Shown piece by piece: positions 8,213 to 15,901 of a stretch of DNA of 40,484 nucleotides. The position numbers and the translations under genes are program-made. Source of the stretch: Solirubrobacterales bacterium (GTDB lineage Bacteria; Actinomycetota; Thermoleophilia; Solirubrobacterales; 70-9); the NCBI GenBank assembly GCA_020438345.1, contig JAGQUU010000063.1, positions 1 to 40,484 on the forward strand, read 5' to 3'. The notes beneath the pieces are model-generated. The model ran no database searches. It had not been told where the DNA came from and worked only from the letters and a program-made list of their open reading frames with translations. How positions within the stretch are numbered: the stretch's first letter is position 1; each line of letters starts with the position of its first letter.

Positions 8213-8563
8213 ATGGCGAAGAAACGCAAGCCGAAACGTCGGGAGCGGGAAAGAGTTCCTGAATCCAGCTATACCGACCGTGAAGGCAACACCTTGGTCC
8301 TGCGGGATTTCCTTAGCGACTCCTCGATCGCCAAGGTGAACGAGCAGATCAACAACCAGGCCTATTCCGTCGATGACGTCTGGCAACGCAGGACCGAGCT
8401 GATCTTCGAGCGGCTGACTGTCTCCTGGGAAATCGCCGGGTTGCCCCTCGATGACCAGAAGATGCTGCTCGGCCGCTACCGGATGGCCGACCCGGAGACC
8501 CGGCGCTGGGTTCGAGAGACCCTTGACAGGCACGTCCGGAAGCACATCCCCGGCCTGGCCTGA
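8213..8563 (+). CDS. Small conserved-looking hypothetical protein, basic N-terminus
   Basis: I do not recognise this 116-residue protein. It starts MAKKRKPKRRERERVPESSY, very basic and probably disordered, followed by a compact mostly helical part (FLSDSSIAKVNEQINNQAYSVDDVWQRR; MLLGRYRMADPETRRWVRETLDRHV). There is no signal peptide or membrane segment, so it is cytoplasmic; the basic tail could touch nucleic acid (speculative). ATG 8213 is preferred over TTG 8207; CATGCT lies 6 nt upstream, resembling the TANNNT leaderless arrangement seen elsewhere here. A 12-bp direct repeat GCCAGGCTTGGC flanks the gene (8190-8201 and 8576-8587). It stands between a terminator and the convergent ABC permease. 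Confidence 0.7.
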   Translation: MAKKRKPKRRERERVPESSYTDREGNTLVLRDFLSDSSIAKVNEQINNQAYSVDDVWQRRTELIFERLTVSWEIAGLPLDDQKMLLGRYRMADPETRRWVRETLDRHVRKHIPGLA

Positions 8564-8632
8564 TCATGAGCGCCAGCCAGGCTTGGCCAGGCCGGGCTCC
8601 GGTGTTGATCGGCGATAGAAAGCCCGCGGGAC

Positions 8633-9427
8633 TCAGGGCTTCAGGCGGTATCCACTGCTGAAGAGAATCTGGGCCCAGGCCAGCAGTGCGAATGTGATCG
8701 CCCCGACCACTCCGAGTGAAAGCCACGGGGAGACATCGGCCGAGCCGAGAAAGCCGAAGCGGATCGCCTCGACCACATAGAAGAGCGGGTTCAGATGCGA
8801 AATCTGTTCCCAGGGGCTGCCCAGCCGGCTGACCGAGTAAAAGACGCCACCGAGAAAGATCAGCGGCAGAATCACAATGTTGTTGATGAACGACTGGTTG
8901 TCCCAGGACTGGGCATAGATACCCACGATGATCCCCAAAGCCCCGAACCCGGCGATGGTCAGTACCACCGCCAGAACCAGTTCGAGGGGCCGTTCCAGTG
9001 GCGCTCCGGTGAGCGGCAAGGCCAGGCCGGCAAGTACCACACCGATGATCAGGGCGCGCATCGCTCCGCCCGCCAGATAGCCGAGATGGACCTGCCAGGC
9101 ACTCATCGGGGCCGAAAGGATGTCATCGAGGTAGCGGTCGTTGCGGGCCTGGAAGATCGTGCTCGAGTTGTTTGAATACGCGGACTGGGCCATGGCCATC
9201 GCGATAAGTCCAGGCACGATGAAGATCTGGTACTCGAAGCCGTTCACTTCGGCGATGCTGTTCCCGAGGGAAAGCCCGAAGACGATAATGAACAGCAGCG
9301 AGGAGATCACCGGGGCAAGGATGGTCTGCTTCCAGAGCTTCAGGACCCTGTGGCATTCCCGCCGGGTCAGCCACGCAAGTCCTCTCCAGGGATGAGGCTC
9401 GACATCAACCGGCGGCAGAGGGTTCAA
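8633..9427 (-). CDS. ABC-2 type transporter permease (DrrB-like)
   Basis: Integral membrane half of an ABC exporter, about 264 residues. After a short cytoplasmic head (PHPWRGLAWLTRRECHRVLKLW) there are about six hydrophobic spans: TILAPVISSLLFIIVFGLSLG, IVPGLIAMAMAQSAYSN, ALIIGVVLAGLALPL, LVLAVVLTIAGFGALGIIVG, NIVILPLIFLGGVFYSV and VVGAITFALLAWAQILF. The segment FQARNDRYLDDILSAPMSAW and the late NPLFYVVEAIRFGFLG are typical of ABC-2 drug or lipid exporters. TTG 9427 is chosen because it overlaps the ATPase stop in a TTGA four-base overlap and GGAG lies just upstream. Translation is probably coupled to the ATPase gene. Substrate unknown. Confidence 0.85.
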   Translation of the reverse strand: MNPLPPVDVEPHPWRGLAWLTRRECHRVLKLWKQTILAPVISSLLFIIVFGLSLGNSIAEVNGFEYQIFIVPGLIAMAMAQSAYSNNSSTIFQARNDRYLDDILSAPMSAWQVHLGYLAGGAMRALIIGVVLAGLALPLTGAPLERPLELVLAVVLTIAGFGALGIIVGIYAQSWDNQSFINNIVILPLIFLGGVFYSVSRLGSPWEQISHLNPLFYVVEAIRFGFLGSADVSPWLSLGVVGAITFALLAWAQILFSSGYRLKP

Positions 9428-10263
9428 GAACTCTGCTCCGGGTCGCTGCCAGACGATTCGGAACCGTTGACCTCTCGCTCGGTCATTGCGGCTCTCCCCC
9501 CTGCCACGGTCCTCAGGTACACCTCTTCCAGACTGTTGACCCCATGGGCCAGCTTCAGGCCTTCCGACGTGTCCCGGGCAACGATCCGTCCATCGCTGAT
9601 CAGCGCGATCTCGTCGCAGAGAGCTTCTGCTTCTTCGAGGTAGTGGGTGGTGAGCAGAATCGTCGTTCCCTGCGCGTGAAGCGCGCGGATGTACTGCCAC
9701 AGCTCATGCCTCAGCTCAAGATCCACGCCGGCCGTGGGCTCGTCGAGGATGACCAGGCGGGGCCGGTGAAGCAGGGCCCGGGCAAGGAGAAGCCGCCGGC
9801 GCATGCCGCCTGAGAGTTTCGGTGCCTCGACATCGCGCTTGGCCCGCAGGTCAAAAGCGTCGATCATCTGTTCGGCTCGTTCGGCAGCTTCCCGGCCGCC
9901 CATTCCGTAGTACCCACCGTGGTAAAGCAGGGTTTCGAAGACTGTGAGGAACTTGTCGAGGTTGGGCTCCTGTTCGGCTATCCCGATCATGCGGCGGGCC
10001 GCCATCCCGTTCCCGGGCTGGCCGAAGACAGTTATCTCGCCCGACGTCATCCGGATCAGATTGCATACGGCGCCGATCAGGGTGGTCTTGCCCGCCCCAT
10101 TCGGGCCAAGCAGACCGAAAAAGCTGCCCGCCGGGATGTCGAGGTCGAGATCCTCCAGGGCGAGAGTTCCATCTGCGTAGCGTTTGGTCAGTCCCCGGAC
10201 CGAGAGAGCTGCCGACGATCCGGCTCTTGGCGCAGGGGTGGTGACTGTCGCGGGTTGGCTCAT
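9424..10263 (-). CDS. ABC exporter ATP-binding protein (DrrA/NodI-like)
   Basis: Nucleotide-binding subunit that energises the permease encoded immediately downstream. Motifs in order: Walker A GPNGAGKTT, Q-loop region GIAEQEPNLDKFLTVFE, signature LSGGMRRR, Walker B LVILDEPTAGVD and switch-region H in LLTTHYLEEAE. The end, VNSLEEVYLRTVAGG, is the usual end of the DrrA/ABC-2 family. I take ATG 10263 (MSQPATVT) as start; ATG 10281 would add six residues and overlap the divergent CoA-transferase start codon. Either way the two divergent starts lie within about 17 bp, so the promoters must be inside or on top of the coding ends. About 279 residues. Confidence 0.9.
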   Translation of the reverse strand: MSQPATVTTPAPRAGSSAALSVRGLTKRYADGTLALEDLDLDIPAGSFFGLLGPNGAGKTTLIGAVCNLIRMTSGEITVFGQPGNGMAARRMIGIAEQEPNLDKFLTVFETLLYHGGYYGMGGREAAERAEQMIDAFDLRAKRDVEAPKLSGGMRRRLLLARALLHRPRLVILDEPTAGVDLELRHELWQYIRALHAQGTTILLTTHYLEEAEALCDEIALISDGRIVARDTSEGLKLAHGVNSLEEVYLRTVAGGRAAMTEREVNGSESSGSDPEQSS

Positions 10264-10267
10264 CGGT

Positions 10268-10274
10268 GACAATG
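10268..10274. promoter_or_regulatory. Possible shared bidirectional -10 between ABC exporter and CoA-transferase genes
   Basis: On + the hexamer GACAAT (10268-10273) lies 6 nt before ATG 10280. On - the overlapping CATTGT (10274-10269) lies 5 nt before ATG 10263. Both keep A at position 2 and T at position 6 of a -10 box but lack the first T. With only 16 bp between the start codons, one symmetric leaderless promoter is an economical explanation; the match is weak. Confidence 0.3.
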
Positions 10275-10279
10275 CAACC

Positions 10280-11437
10280 ATGAGCGCACTTTCGGGCGTA
10301 ATCGTGGCTGATTTCAGCCGGGTCCTGGCCGGTCCCCTCGCGGCAATGAACCTTGGTGATCTCGGGGCCAATGTGATCAAGGTGGAACCCCCGGGAGGTG
10401 ACGAGACGCGCTCCTGGCAGCCACCGGTGGACGATCAGGGGAGGTCAACCTACTTCCAGACGGTGAATCGCAACAAGCGTTCGGTCACTCTGGATCTCAA
10501 GAATGAAAGTGACCGAGCCCTCGCCTTCGAGCTCGCGATGAGAGCGGATGTGTTGATCGAGAACTTCAGACCGGGCACGATGGCCCGATTCGGCCTCGAC
10601 TGGGAAAGCGTCCATTCCGCCCATCCGACGCTTGTTTACTGCTCTATCACCGGGTTCGGTGAAGGGGCCGGAGCGGAAATGCCTGGCTATGACCCGCTGA
10701 TCCAGGCGCTCAGCGGAATGATGTCGGTGACCGGTCCGCCAGACGGTGAAGCCAGCAAGGTTGGTGTGGCCCTGGTCGATGTGATCGCCGGGCTCAACGC
10801 GACAGCCGGCATCCTCGCTGCGCTGCATGATCGAAAGACCCTGCGTGAGGGCCAGCGGGTTGAAGTCAACCTGCTCTCATCTGCCCTGGCTGCTCTCGCC
10901 AACCAGAGTTCCGCGTTCCTCAATACCGGTCACTCACCCGGACGGCTGGGCAACGTCCATCCGAGCATCGAACCGTTCTCCACATTTTCAACGGCAACCG
11001 GGCCGATCATGATCTGCGCCGGCAACGATCGCCAGTTCTGTCAGCTGGTGGTGACTATCGGCGCGCCGACCCTGGCTGAGGACCCTCGTTTCACAAGCAA
11101 CCAGAAACGGGTCGAAAACCGGGACGCACTTCGGAGCGAACTCGATCAGCGCCTCTGCCTCGATTCCGTTGAGTACTGGTCCGAAGCCCTGAACGAGGCC
11201 GGTGTGCCGGCCGGTCCGGTGAATGACATCGGTGCCGGATTCGGGCTCGCCGAGTCGCTCGGGCTGGACCCGGTAGCGGAGATTGATGGTGCCCGAACCA
11301 CCTCGTCGCCGATCGGCCTCTCGGCAAGCCCGGCCGAAGTCCGGCTGGCACCTCCCGGGCTGGACGATCACGGAGTCGAGATTCGGGAGTGGCTCAGGGC
11401 TCCCCGGGATCCCGCCGAAGCAGCCGACCAGAACTGA
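10280..11437 (+). CDS. CaiB/BaiF family (class III) CoA-transferase, first copy
   Basis: Family III CoA-transferase, about 385 residues, moving CoA between carboxylic acids through an aspartyl-CoA anhydride path. Seen: DFSRVLAGPLAAMNLGDLGA, VIKVEPPGGDETR, NRNKRSVTLDL, ADVLIENFRPGTMARFGL, YCSITGFGEGA and PGYDPLIQALSGMM, which holds the likely catalytic Asp (about residue 138). The C-terminus has HPSIEPFSTF and the interlocked-ring segment EAGVPAGPVNDI. ATG 10280 gives the family start (SGVIVADFSRV). Fifty-odd bases downstream lies a close paralog in the same direction, so the two form a tandem duplication and may act as a homo- or heterodimer. Substrate unknown; no acyl-CoA dehydrogenase or racemase is adjacent. 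Confidence 0.9.
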   Translation: MSALSGVIVADFSRVLAGPLAAMNLGDLGANVIKVEPPGGDETRSWQPPVDDQGRSTYFQTVNRNKRSVTLDLKNESDRALAFELAMRADVLIENFRPGTMARFGLDWESVHSAHPTLVYCSITGFGEGAGAEMPGYDPLIQALSGMMSVTGPPDGEASKVGVALVDVIAGLNATAGILAALHDRKTLREGQRVEVNLLSSALAALANQSSAFLNTGHSPGRLGNVHPSIEPFSTFSTATGPIMICAGNDRQFCQLVVTIGAPTLAEDPRFTSNQKRVENRDALRSELDQRLCLDSVEYWSEALNEAGVPAGPVNDIGAGFGLAESLGLDPVAEIDGARTTSSPIGLSASPAEVRLAPPGLDDHGVEIREWLRAPRDPAEAADQN

Positions 11438-11506
11438 CTGCGGATAAATACCGAACCGGGGCCGGACGACTGGACCCGGCACCTCCCGGACGGGATGATG
11501 CGGAAC

Positions 11507-12634
11507 GTGACTGCCCTCGAAGGACTCCTCATAGCGGATTTCAGCCGGGTTCTGGCCGGCCCTCTTGTCTCAATGACCCTGGCTGATTTCGGGGCTGATG
11601 TGATCAAGGTGGAGCCACCTGGCGGCGATGAGACCCGAGACTGGTCACCGCCGGTGGACAATGAAGGGCGCGCGACATTTTTTCTTGCCGTCAACCGGAA
11701 CAAGCGGTCGGTCGAACTGAACCTGAAGGACCCGGAGGACCTGACCCTCGCGCGGGAACTGGTGCGGCGAGCAGATGTGCTGATCGAGAACTTCCGGCCC
11801 GGAACAATGGACCGGCTCGGTCTCGGATATGACGAGATGTCGGATTCAAACCCTGGTCTGGTCTACTGCTCGATCAGCGGCTTTGGGTCAAAGGGCGGGG
11901 CTGGACTGCCCGGCTATGACCCGCTGGTTCAGGCGATGAGCGGAATGATGTCGGTGACGGGTCCCGTGGAAGGGGATCCGAGCAAGGTCGGGGTGGCCCT
12001 GGTCGACGTGATTGCCGGACTGAACGCGACCGTCGGCGTGCTGGTCGCCCTGGAGGAAAGACGGAAGTCCGGGCTCGGTCAGAAGGTGGAATCCAATCTC
12101 CTTGGTTCAGCTCTGGCTGCCCTGGAAAACCAGGCTGCCGCCTGGCTCAACACCGGGGTGTTGCCGGTCCGGCTTGGAAACATCCATCCGAGCATCGAAC
12201 CGTTTACCACCTTCACTGCAGCTGACGGCCCGGTAATGATCTGTGTCGGCAACGAACACCAGTTCCGAAGCCTCTGCGAGGTCCTGGGTGAGCCGGAACT
12301 CGCCGATGACCCCCGTTACGCCGACAACCCCGACCGGGTGGAAAACCGGGTCGAGCTGGAAGCGGAACTCAATCTGCTTTTCGCCGCCCGACCGGTCGGG
12401 GAATGGGTGGATGCCCTCCATGAGGCCGGAGTGCCGGCCGGTCCGGTGAACACGATCGAAGGTGGCTTCGCCGTGGCCGAAGAGCTGGGTCTGGACCCGA
12501 TTGATGAAATCGACGGGGTTCGTACACCGGCCTCGCCGATCCTCCTTGACCGTACCCCGGCCGAAACACGTCTTCCACCCCCGGCCGAGGACGCCCACGG
12601 GGAAGAGATCCGTGACTGGCTGAAGTCAGGCTGA
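11507..12634 (+). CDS. CaiB/BaiF family (class III) CoA-transferase, second copy
   Basis: Paralog of the preceding gene, collinear over its whole length and identical at well over half of positions by eye (for example ADFSRVLAGPL, KVEPPGGDETR, NRNKRSV, ENFRPGTM, PGYDPL, SGMMSVTGP, SKVGVALVDVIAGLNAT, EAGVPAGPVN). I choose GTG 11507 because its product MTALEGLLIADFSRV aligns residue for residue with the first copy; ATG 11495 and 11498 are in frame and would add up to four residues. The likely catalytic Asp in GYDPL is kept, so both copies look active. About 375 residues. Copy-specific changes concentrate in the C-terminal third, the region that shapes the substrate pocket in this family. rlmN follows 26 nt later. 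Confidence 0.88.
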   Translation: MTALEGLLIADFSRVLAGPLVSMTLADFGADVIKVEPPGGDETRDWSPPVDNEGRATFFLAVNRNKRSVELNLKDPEDLTLARELVRRADVLIENFRPGTMDRLGLGYDEMSDSNPGLVYCSISGFGSKGGAGLPGYDPLVQAMSGMMSVTGPVEGDPSKVGVALVDVIAGLNATVGVLVALEERRKSGLGQKVESNLLGSALAALENQAAAWLNTGVLPVRLGNIHPSIEPFTTFTAADGPVMICVGNEHQFRSLCEVLGEPELADDPRYADNPDRVENRVELEAELNLLFAARPVGEWVDALHEAGVPAGPVNTIEGGFAVAEELGLDPIDEIDGVRTPASPILLDRTPAETRLPPPAEDAHGEEIRDWLKSG

Positions 12635-12660
12635 ACAGAACTTCATGGCACACTTGTGTC

Positions 12661-13656
12661 GTGGACCTCGAATCGCTTGAAGAAACCATGGCCGGCCTCG
12701 GTCAGCCTTCCTACCGGACCGGACAGGTCTGGGAGTGGCTGGCGCGTGGCGCCGGATCGTTCGAGGAAATGACCAATCTTCCATCCGGCCTGCGGGGAGA
12801 ACTCACCGAGAAGCTGCCGATATCCACGCTCGCTGTGGACGCTTCGGCAAAGTCGGTTGATGGGACCGAGAAGGCACTTTTCATGACCGCCGACAACCGT
12901 CCCGTAGAAGCGGTGCTGATGCGCTACCGCGACGGCCGTCGTTCGCTCTGCCTGTCCAGCCAGTCCGGCTGTCCCCTTACCTGCACCTTCTGCGCGACCG
13001 GAACAATGAAGTTCGGACGCAACCTGACTGAATCGGAAATTCTCGATCAGGCTCTTCACTTTCGCCGGATCGAACCGGTCAATCACACGGTGTTCATGGG
13101 AATGGGCGAGCCGATGATGAATCTCGACAATGTGCTTGCGGTATGTGAGCGTCTGCCCGCGATCGGGATTGCCAATTCACACACAACCGTTTCAACGGTC
13201 GGCTGGCTCCCGGGAATCGTCCGGATGACCAACGAAGGTCCTGCGGTCCGCCTTGCGCTCTCTCTCCACGCACCGAATGATCGCCTGCGTTCAGAAATCA
13301 TGCCGGTCAACGACCGGTATCCGATGGAGGAAGTAGTCGCCGCCTGCCGCGAGTGGCGGCACACCCGCAAACGCAAAGTCTTTATCGAGTATCTGATGCT
13401 GGACGGGGTAAACGATTCGGTTGAGATCGCCCATGAACTGGCTGATCTGCTGCTGCCGAAGAATGATTTCAAGGTGAATCTGATCCCCTACAACCCGTCA
13501 GGCACCGGCTACCAGGGCTCCCCCCGCGCAGTGATCGACCGGTTCCGGGAAACGCTGATCACCCGTGGGGTCCACGCCACGGTCCGTCTGACCCGCGGCC
13601 GTGACATCGATGCTGCCTGCGGTCAGTTGGCCGCCAAGGCGGCCAACGGGGGATAG
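12661..13656 (+). CDS. rlmN: Dual-specificity 23S rRNA/tRNA adenine-C2 methyltransferase RlmN
   Basis: Radical SAM enzyme that methylates C2 of A2503 in 23S rRNA and, in studied species, A37 of some tRNAs. The 331-residue length fits. Cluster-binding CxxxCxxC is at Cys104, Cys108 and Cys111 (SGCPLTCTFCATG). Other family segments: GQVWEWLARG near the N-terminus, NHTVFMGMGEPMMNLDNVL, LALSLHAPNDRLRSEIMPVN, KVFIEYLMLDGVNDS, NLIPYNPSG, and the second catalytic cysteine Cys320 in TRGRDIDAACGQLA. The start is GTG 12661, with CACACT 6 nt before it. It lies at the end of a + strand run and is convergent with ppa. Confidence 0.95.
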   Translation: MDLESLEETMAGLGQPSYRTGQVWEWLARGAGSFEEMTNLPSGLRGELTEKLPISTLAVDASAKSVDGTEKALFMTADNRPVEAVLMRYRDGRRSLCLSSQSGCPLTCTFCATGTMKFGRNLTESEILDQALHFRRIEPVNHTVFMGMGEPMMNLDNVLAVCERLPAIGIANSHTTVSTVGWLPGIVRMTNEGPAVRLALSLHAPNDRLRSEIMPVNDRYPMEEVVAACREWRHTRKRKVFIEYLMLDGVNDSVEIAHELADLLLPKNDFKVNLIPYNPSGTGYQGSPRAVIDRFRETLITRGVHATVRLTRGRDIDAACGQLAAKAANGG

Positions 13657-13752
13657 GCAAACCGGGCAGGCCCGATCGGCGATCGCTGAAAAGCCCACCC
13701 CCACCCACTCGACGCAAGAAACGCTCGAGCGGGACTACATCCGGTGGTTCTT

Positions 13753-14247
13753 CTAGGCAGGTTCGCCGGAGCCGAAACGTTCGCGGCTCAGCTCCAGAAC
13801 TTCCAGAGCGGACTCGAGCGGGTACCAGCCGTCGACCTCTACATGTTTCCCTTCAGGCTGCTTGTAGACGGCGAAGAAATGGGAGATCTCTTCCTTGAGC
13901 TGATTCGAGAGTTCATCCAGGGATGAGATGTAGTTCCAGTTCGGGTCATCGGCCGGGACGCAGAGGATCTTGTCGTCCAGTTCGCCGTCATCGGTCATCC
14001 GGAAAAGACCGAGCGGAATCGAAGGGATGATGCAACCCGGAAAAGTCGGCTCCGAAACACAGACCATGGCGTCAAGCGGGTCGCCATCGGCACCCAGCGT
14101 ATTCGGCACCATGCCGTAGTCAACGGGATAAACCATTGAAGAGAAAAGGAAACGATCGAGCTTGATCGCGCCCAGTTCAGAGTCGTATTCGTACTTGTTG
14201 CGGGAGCCCTTGGGGACTTCAACCAGGATGTTCAAGAACACAGACAT
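13753..14247 (-). CDS. ppa: Inorganic pyrophosphatase (family I)
   Basis: Soluble magnesium-dependent pyrophosphatase, 164 residues, the usual size for the bacterial family. The signature DGDPLDAMV is at residues 54-62, with the metal-binding aspartates; also seen are EVPKGSRNKYEYD with Lys and Arg that bind PPi, FLFSSMVYPVDYGMVPNT, and ILCVPADDPNWNY. It removes the pyrophosphate made by polymer synthesis. TAGGAT lies 9 nt before ATG 14247, so its leader may be only a few bases. No obvious terminator hairpin separates it from convergent rlmN. Confidence 0.95.
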   Translation of the reverse strand: MSVFLNILVEVPKGSRNKYEYDSELGAIKLDRFLFSSMVYPVDYGMVPNTLGADGDPLDAMVCVSEPTFPGCIIPSIPLGLFRMTDDGELDDKILCVPADDPNWNYISSLDELSNQLKEEISHFFAVYKQPEGKHVEVDGWYPLESALEVLELSRERFGSGEPA

Positions 14248-14320
14248 ATCCGGGAAATCCTACTTGTGAAGCACGTCTCAGGGTCGCGTGGCGTTGAAGG
14301 TCCGAATTCGCGGCTGATCC

Positions 14321-15757
14321 TCAGCCACCGAGCAGCATGTGCTTCCGGGCATCATCAGTCGGTCGCCAGGGGCTGTCCCACTCACAAACGCCCTTGACCA
14401 GACGGTTGGCAGCTTCCGGGCCCCAACTGCCGATCTCGTACGGCTCTACCGGGGGTGGATTGTCAAGCAGGGGCTCCACGATCCGCCAGGTTTCCTCGAC
14501 CATGCTGAATTTGGTGAAGAGGTCATAGCGCCCGTGGATCGCATCATCGAGCAGGCGTTCATACGGTTCTGGTTCGGCACCGGGTTCCTTCTCGAACAGC
14601 ACGTCGAGATCGGCTTCCTCGAAGTCCTCGACTCCGGCCGCCTTCGCCACGAAACCCATCCTTGCGCCGGGCACGGGGTCAATCCGGACCACCATCTGGT
14701 TTCGGGGTGGCTTGTGGGACTTCATGCCGACACCGGTATGTGGAGGACGGTTGAAAACGACCCGGACCTCGGTGTGCTTGACCGGCAGATTCTTGCCGGT
14801 CCGCAGGTAGAAGGGAACACCCGACCAGCGCCAGTTGTCGATAGCGAGTTCCAGGGCGGCATAGGTTTCGACCTGGGAGTCATCAGCCACATCGGGAATA
14901 TCCCGGTAGCCGATGTACTGACCGCGAATGCATCTTTCCGGGTCGGCGGAGCGGATGGCCTCGAAGAGCTCCAGTTTCTTGGCCCGGATCGAGTCATGCT
15001 GGTTTGCGTTCGGCGGTTCCATCGCCAGCAATGCGAGTACCTGCAGCATGTGGTTCTGGACCACATCACGGATAGCCCCTACGCCCTCGTAGAAGCGGCC
15101 GCGGTCCTCGACCCCGAAGTTCTCGCTCATTGTCATCTGCACATAGGAGACGTAATTCCTGTTCCAGACGGGTTCGAGCAGGGCGTTGGCGAAACGCAGG
15201 TAGGTGATGTCCATCACCGGTTCCTTGCCGAGGTAATGGTCGATCCGGAGGATCTGGCTTTCCTTCAGCACCTGAGTCAGGTCGGTCTGAAGCGCCCTCG
15301 CTGACTTTGAGTCATGGCCGAACGGCTTCTCGAGGATCACCCGGGCATTCGCGGTGAGTCCGGCGCGTGCTAGGCCGTGAATTACGCCCGAGAAGAGCGG
15401 CGGCGGGACCTCGAGATAAAAGAGCGGCTGATGGCAATCGGTCAGTTCGCCGGCAAGTCTCTGGTAGAGCGAGTCGTCATCGAAGTTCCCGTTGACGAAG
15501 CGCATCCGGTCGGCGAGTCTCTGGAACGTCTCTCGGTCAAAATCGTCAACCGAACCCCGGATCGATTCCTCCGCACGCTTCTTCATCGTTTCGTGGTGCC
15601 AGTCCTGATTTCGGCCCACGCCGATGATCGGACAGTCAAGCTTGCCTCGCAACTCAAGCCGGTAGAGGGCCCGGAAAGTCATCTTTTTCGCAAGATCCCC
15701 GGTGATGCCGAAAATGACCAGCGCGTCAGTGTCTACCCGTTCGGTGCTCTTGTTCAT
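14321..15757 (-). CDS. zwf: Glucose-6-phosphate 1-dehydrogenase
   Basis: First enzyme of the oxidative pentose phosphate pathway: glucose-6-phosphate plus NADP to 6-phosphogluconolactone. 478 residues. Visible: the dinucleotide loop FGITGDLAKKMTFRALYRL, EKPFGHDSKSA, the active-site signature RIDHYLGKEP (171-180), YEGVGAIRDVVQNHMLQVLAL, and the late YERLLDDAIHGRYDLFTKFSMVEETWRIVEPLL. ATG 15757 gives the family N-terminus and is preceded by TACGCT with a 7-nt gap, so the message may be leaderless; longer in-frame readings have no support. It is divergent from gnd with 144 bp between the starts, so zwf and gnd-pgl complete the pathway around one control region. No opcA homolog is adjacent. Confidence 0.96.
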   Translation of the reverse strand: MNKSTERVDTDALVIFGITGDLAKKMTFRALYRLELRGKLDCPIIGVGRNQDWHHETMKKRAEESIRGSVDDFDRETFQRLADRMRFVNGNFDDDSLYQRLAGELTDCHQPLFYLEVPPPLFSGVIHGLARAGLTANARVILEKPFGHDSKSARALQTDLTQVLKESQILRIDHYLGKEPVMDITYLRFANALLEPVWNRNYVSYVQMTMSENFGVEDRGRFYEGVGAIRDVVQNHMLQVLALLAMEPPNANQHDSIRAKKLELFEAIRSADPERCIRGQYIGYRDIPDVADDSQVETYAALELAIDNWRWSGVPFYLRTGKNLPVKHTEVRVVFNRPPHTGVGMKSHKPPRNQMVVRIDPVPGARMGFVAKAAGVEDFEEADLDVLFEKEPGAEPEPYERLLDDAIHGRYDLFTKFSMVEETWRIVEPLLDNPPPVEPYEIGSWGPEAANRLVKGVCEWDSPWRPTDDARKHMLLGG

Positions 15758-15764
15758 GGTGGGG

Positions 15765-15770
15765 AGCGTA
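15765..15770 (-). promoter_or_regulatory. -10-like TACGCT placed for leaderless zwf transcription
   Basis: Reading the - strand, TACGCT is followed by 7 nt and then ATG 15757. No good -35 is seen. The same hexamer and spacing precede the tiny ORF at 23314. Confidence 0.45.
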
Positions 15771-15889
15771 CCCGCCCCGCGGCAGGCCGGGCCTGATTTC
15801 CGCGCATTTTTCACCGGGAAATCATGTCGGACGCCTGCCGTTGGCCTCAACTCGACTCTGAGTTCTGGCCATGCTTGTTGCCCGGGTTC

Positions 15890-15895
15890 TAATAT
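15890..15895 (+). promoter_or_regulatory. -10 element TAATAT placed for leaderless gnd transcription
   Basis: TAATAT lies 6 nt before ATG 15902, putting the expected transcript start on the initiation codon. A weak -35, TGGCCA (15866-15871), stands 18 nt upstream. No Shine-Dalgarno fits between the -10 and the ATG. Confidence 0.55.
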
Positions 15896-15901
15896 GGCGG
15901 A

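Noticed and set aside
13657..13752. Possible terminator between rlmN and ppa (CTCGA ... TCGAG)
   Set aside because: Only five paired bases and no T-run.
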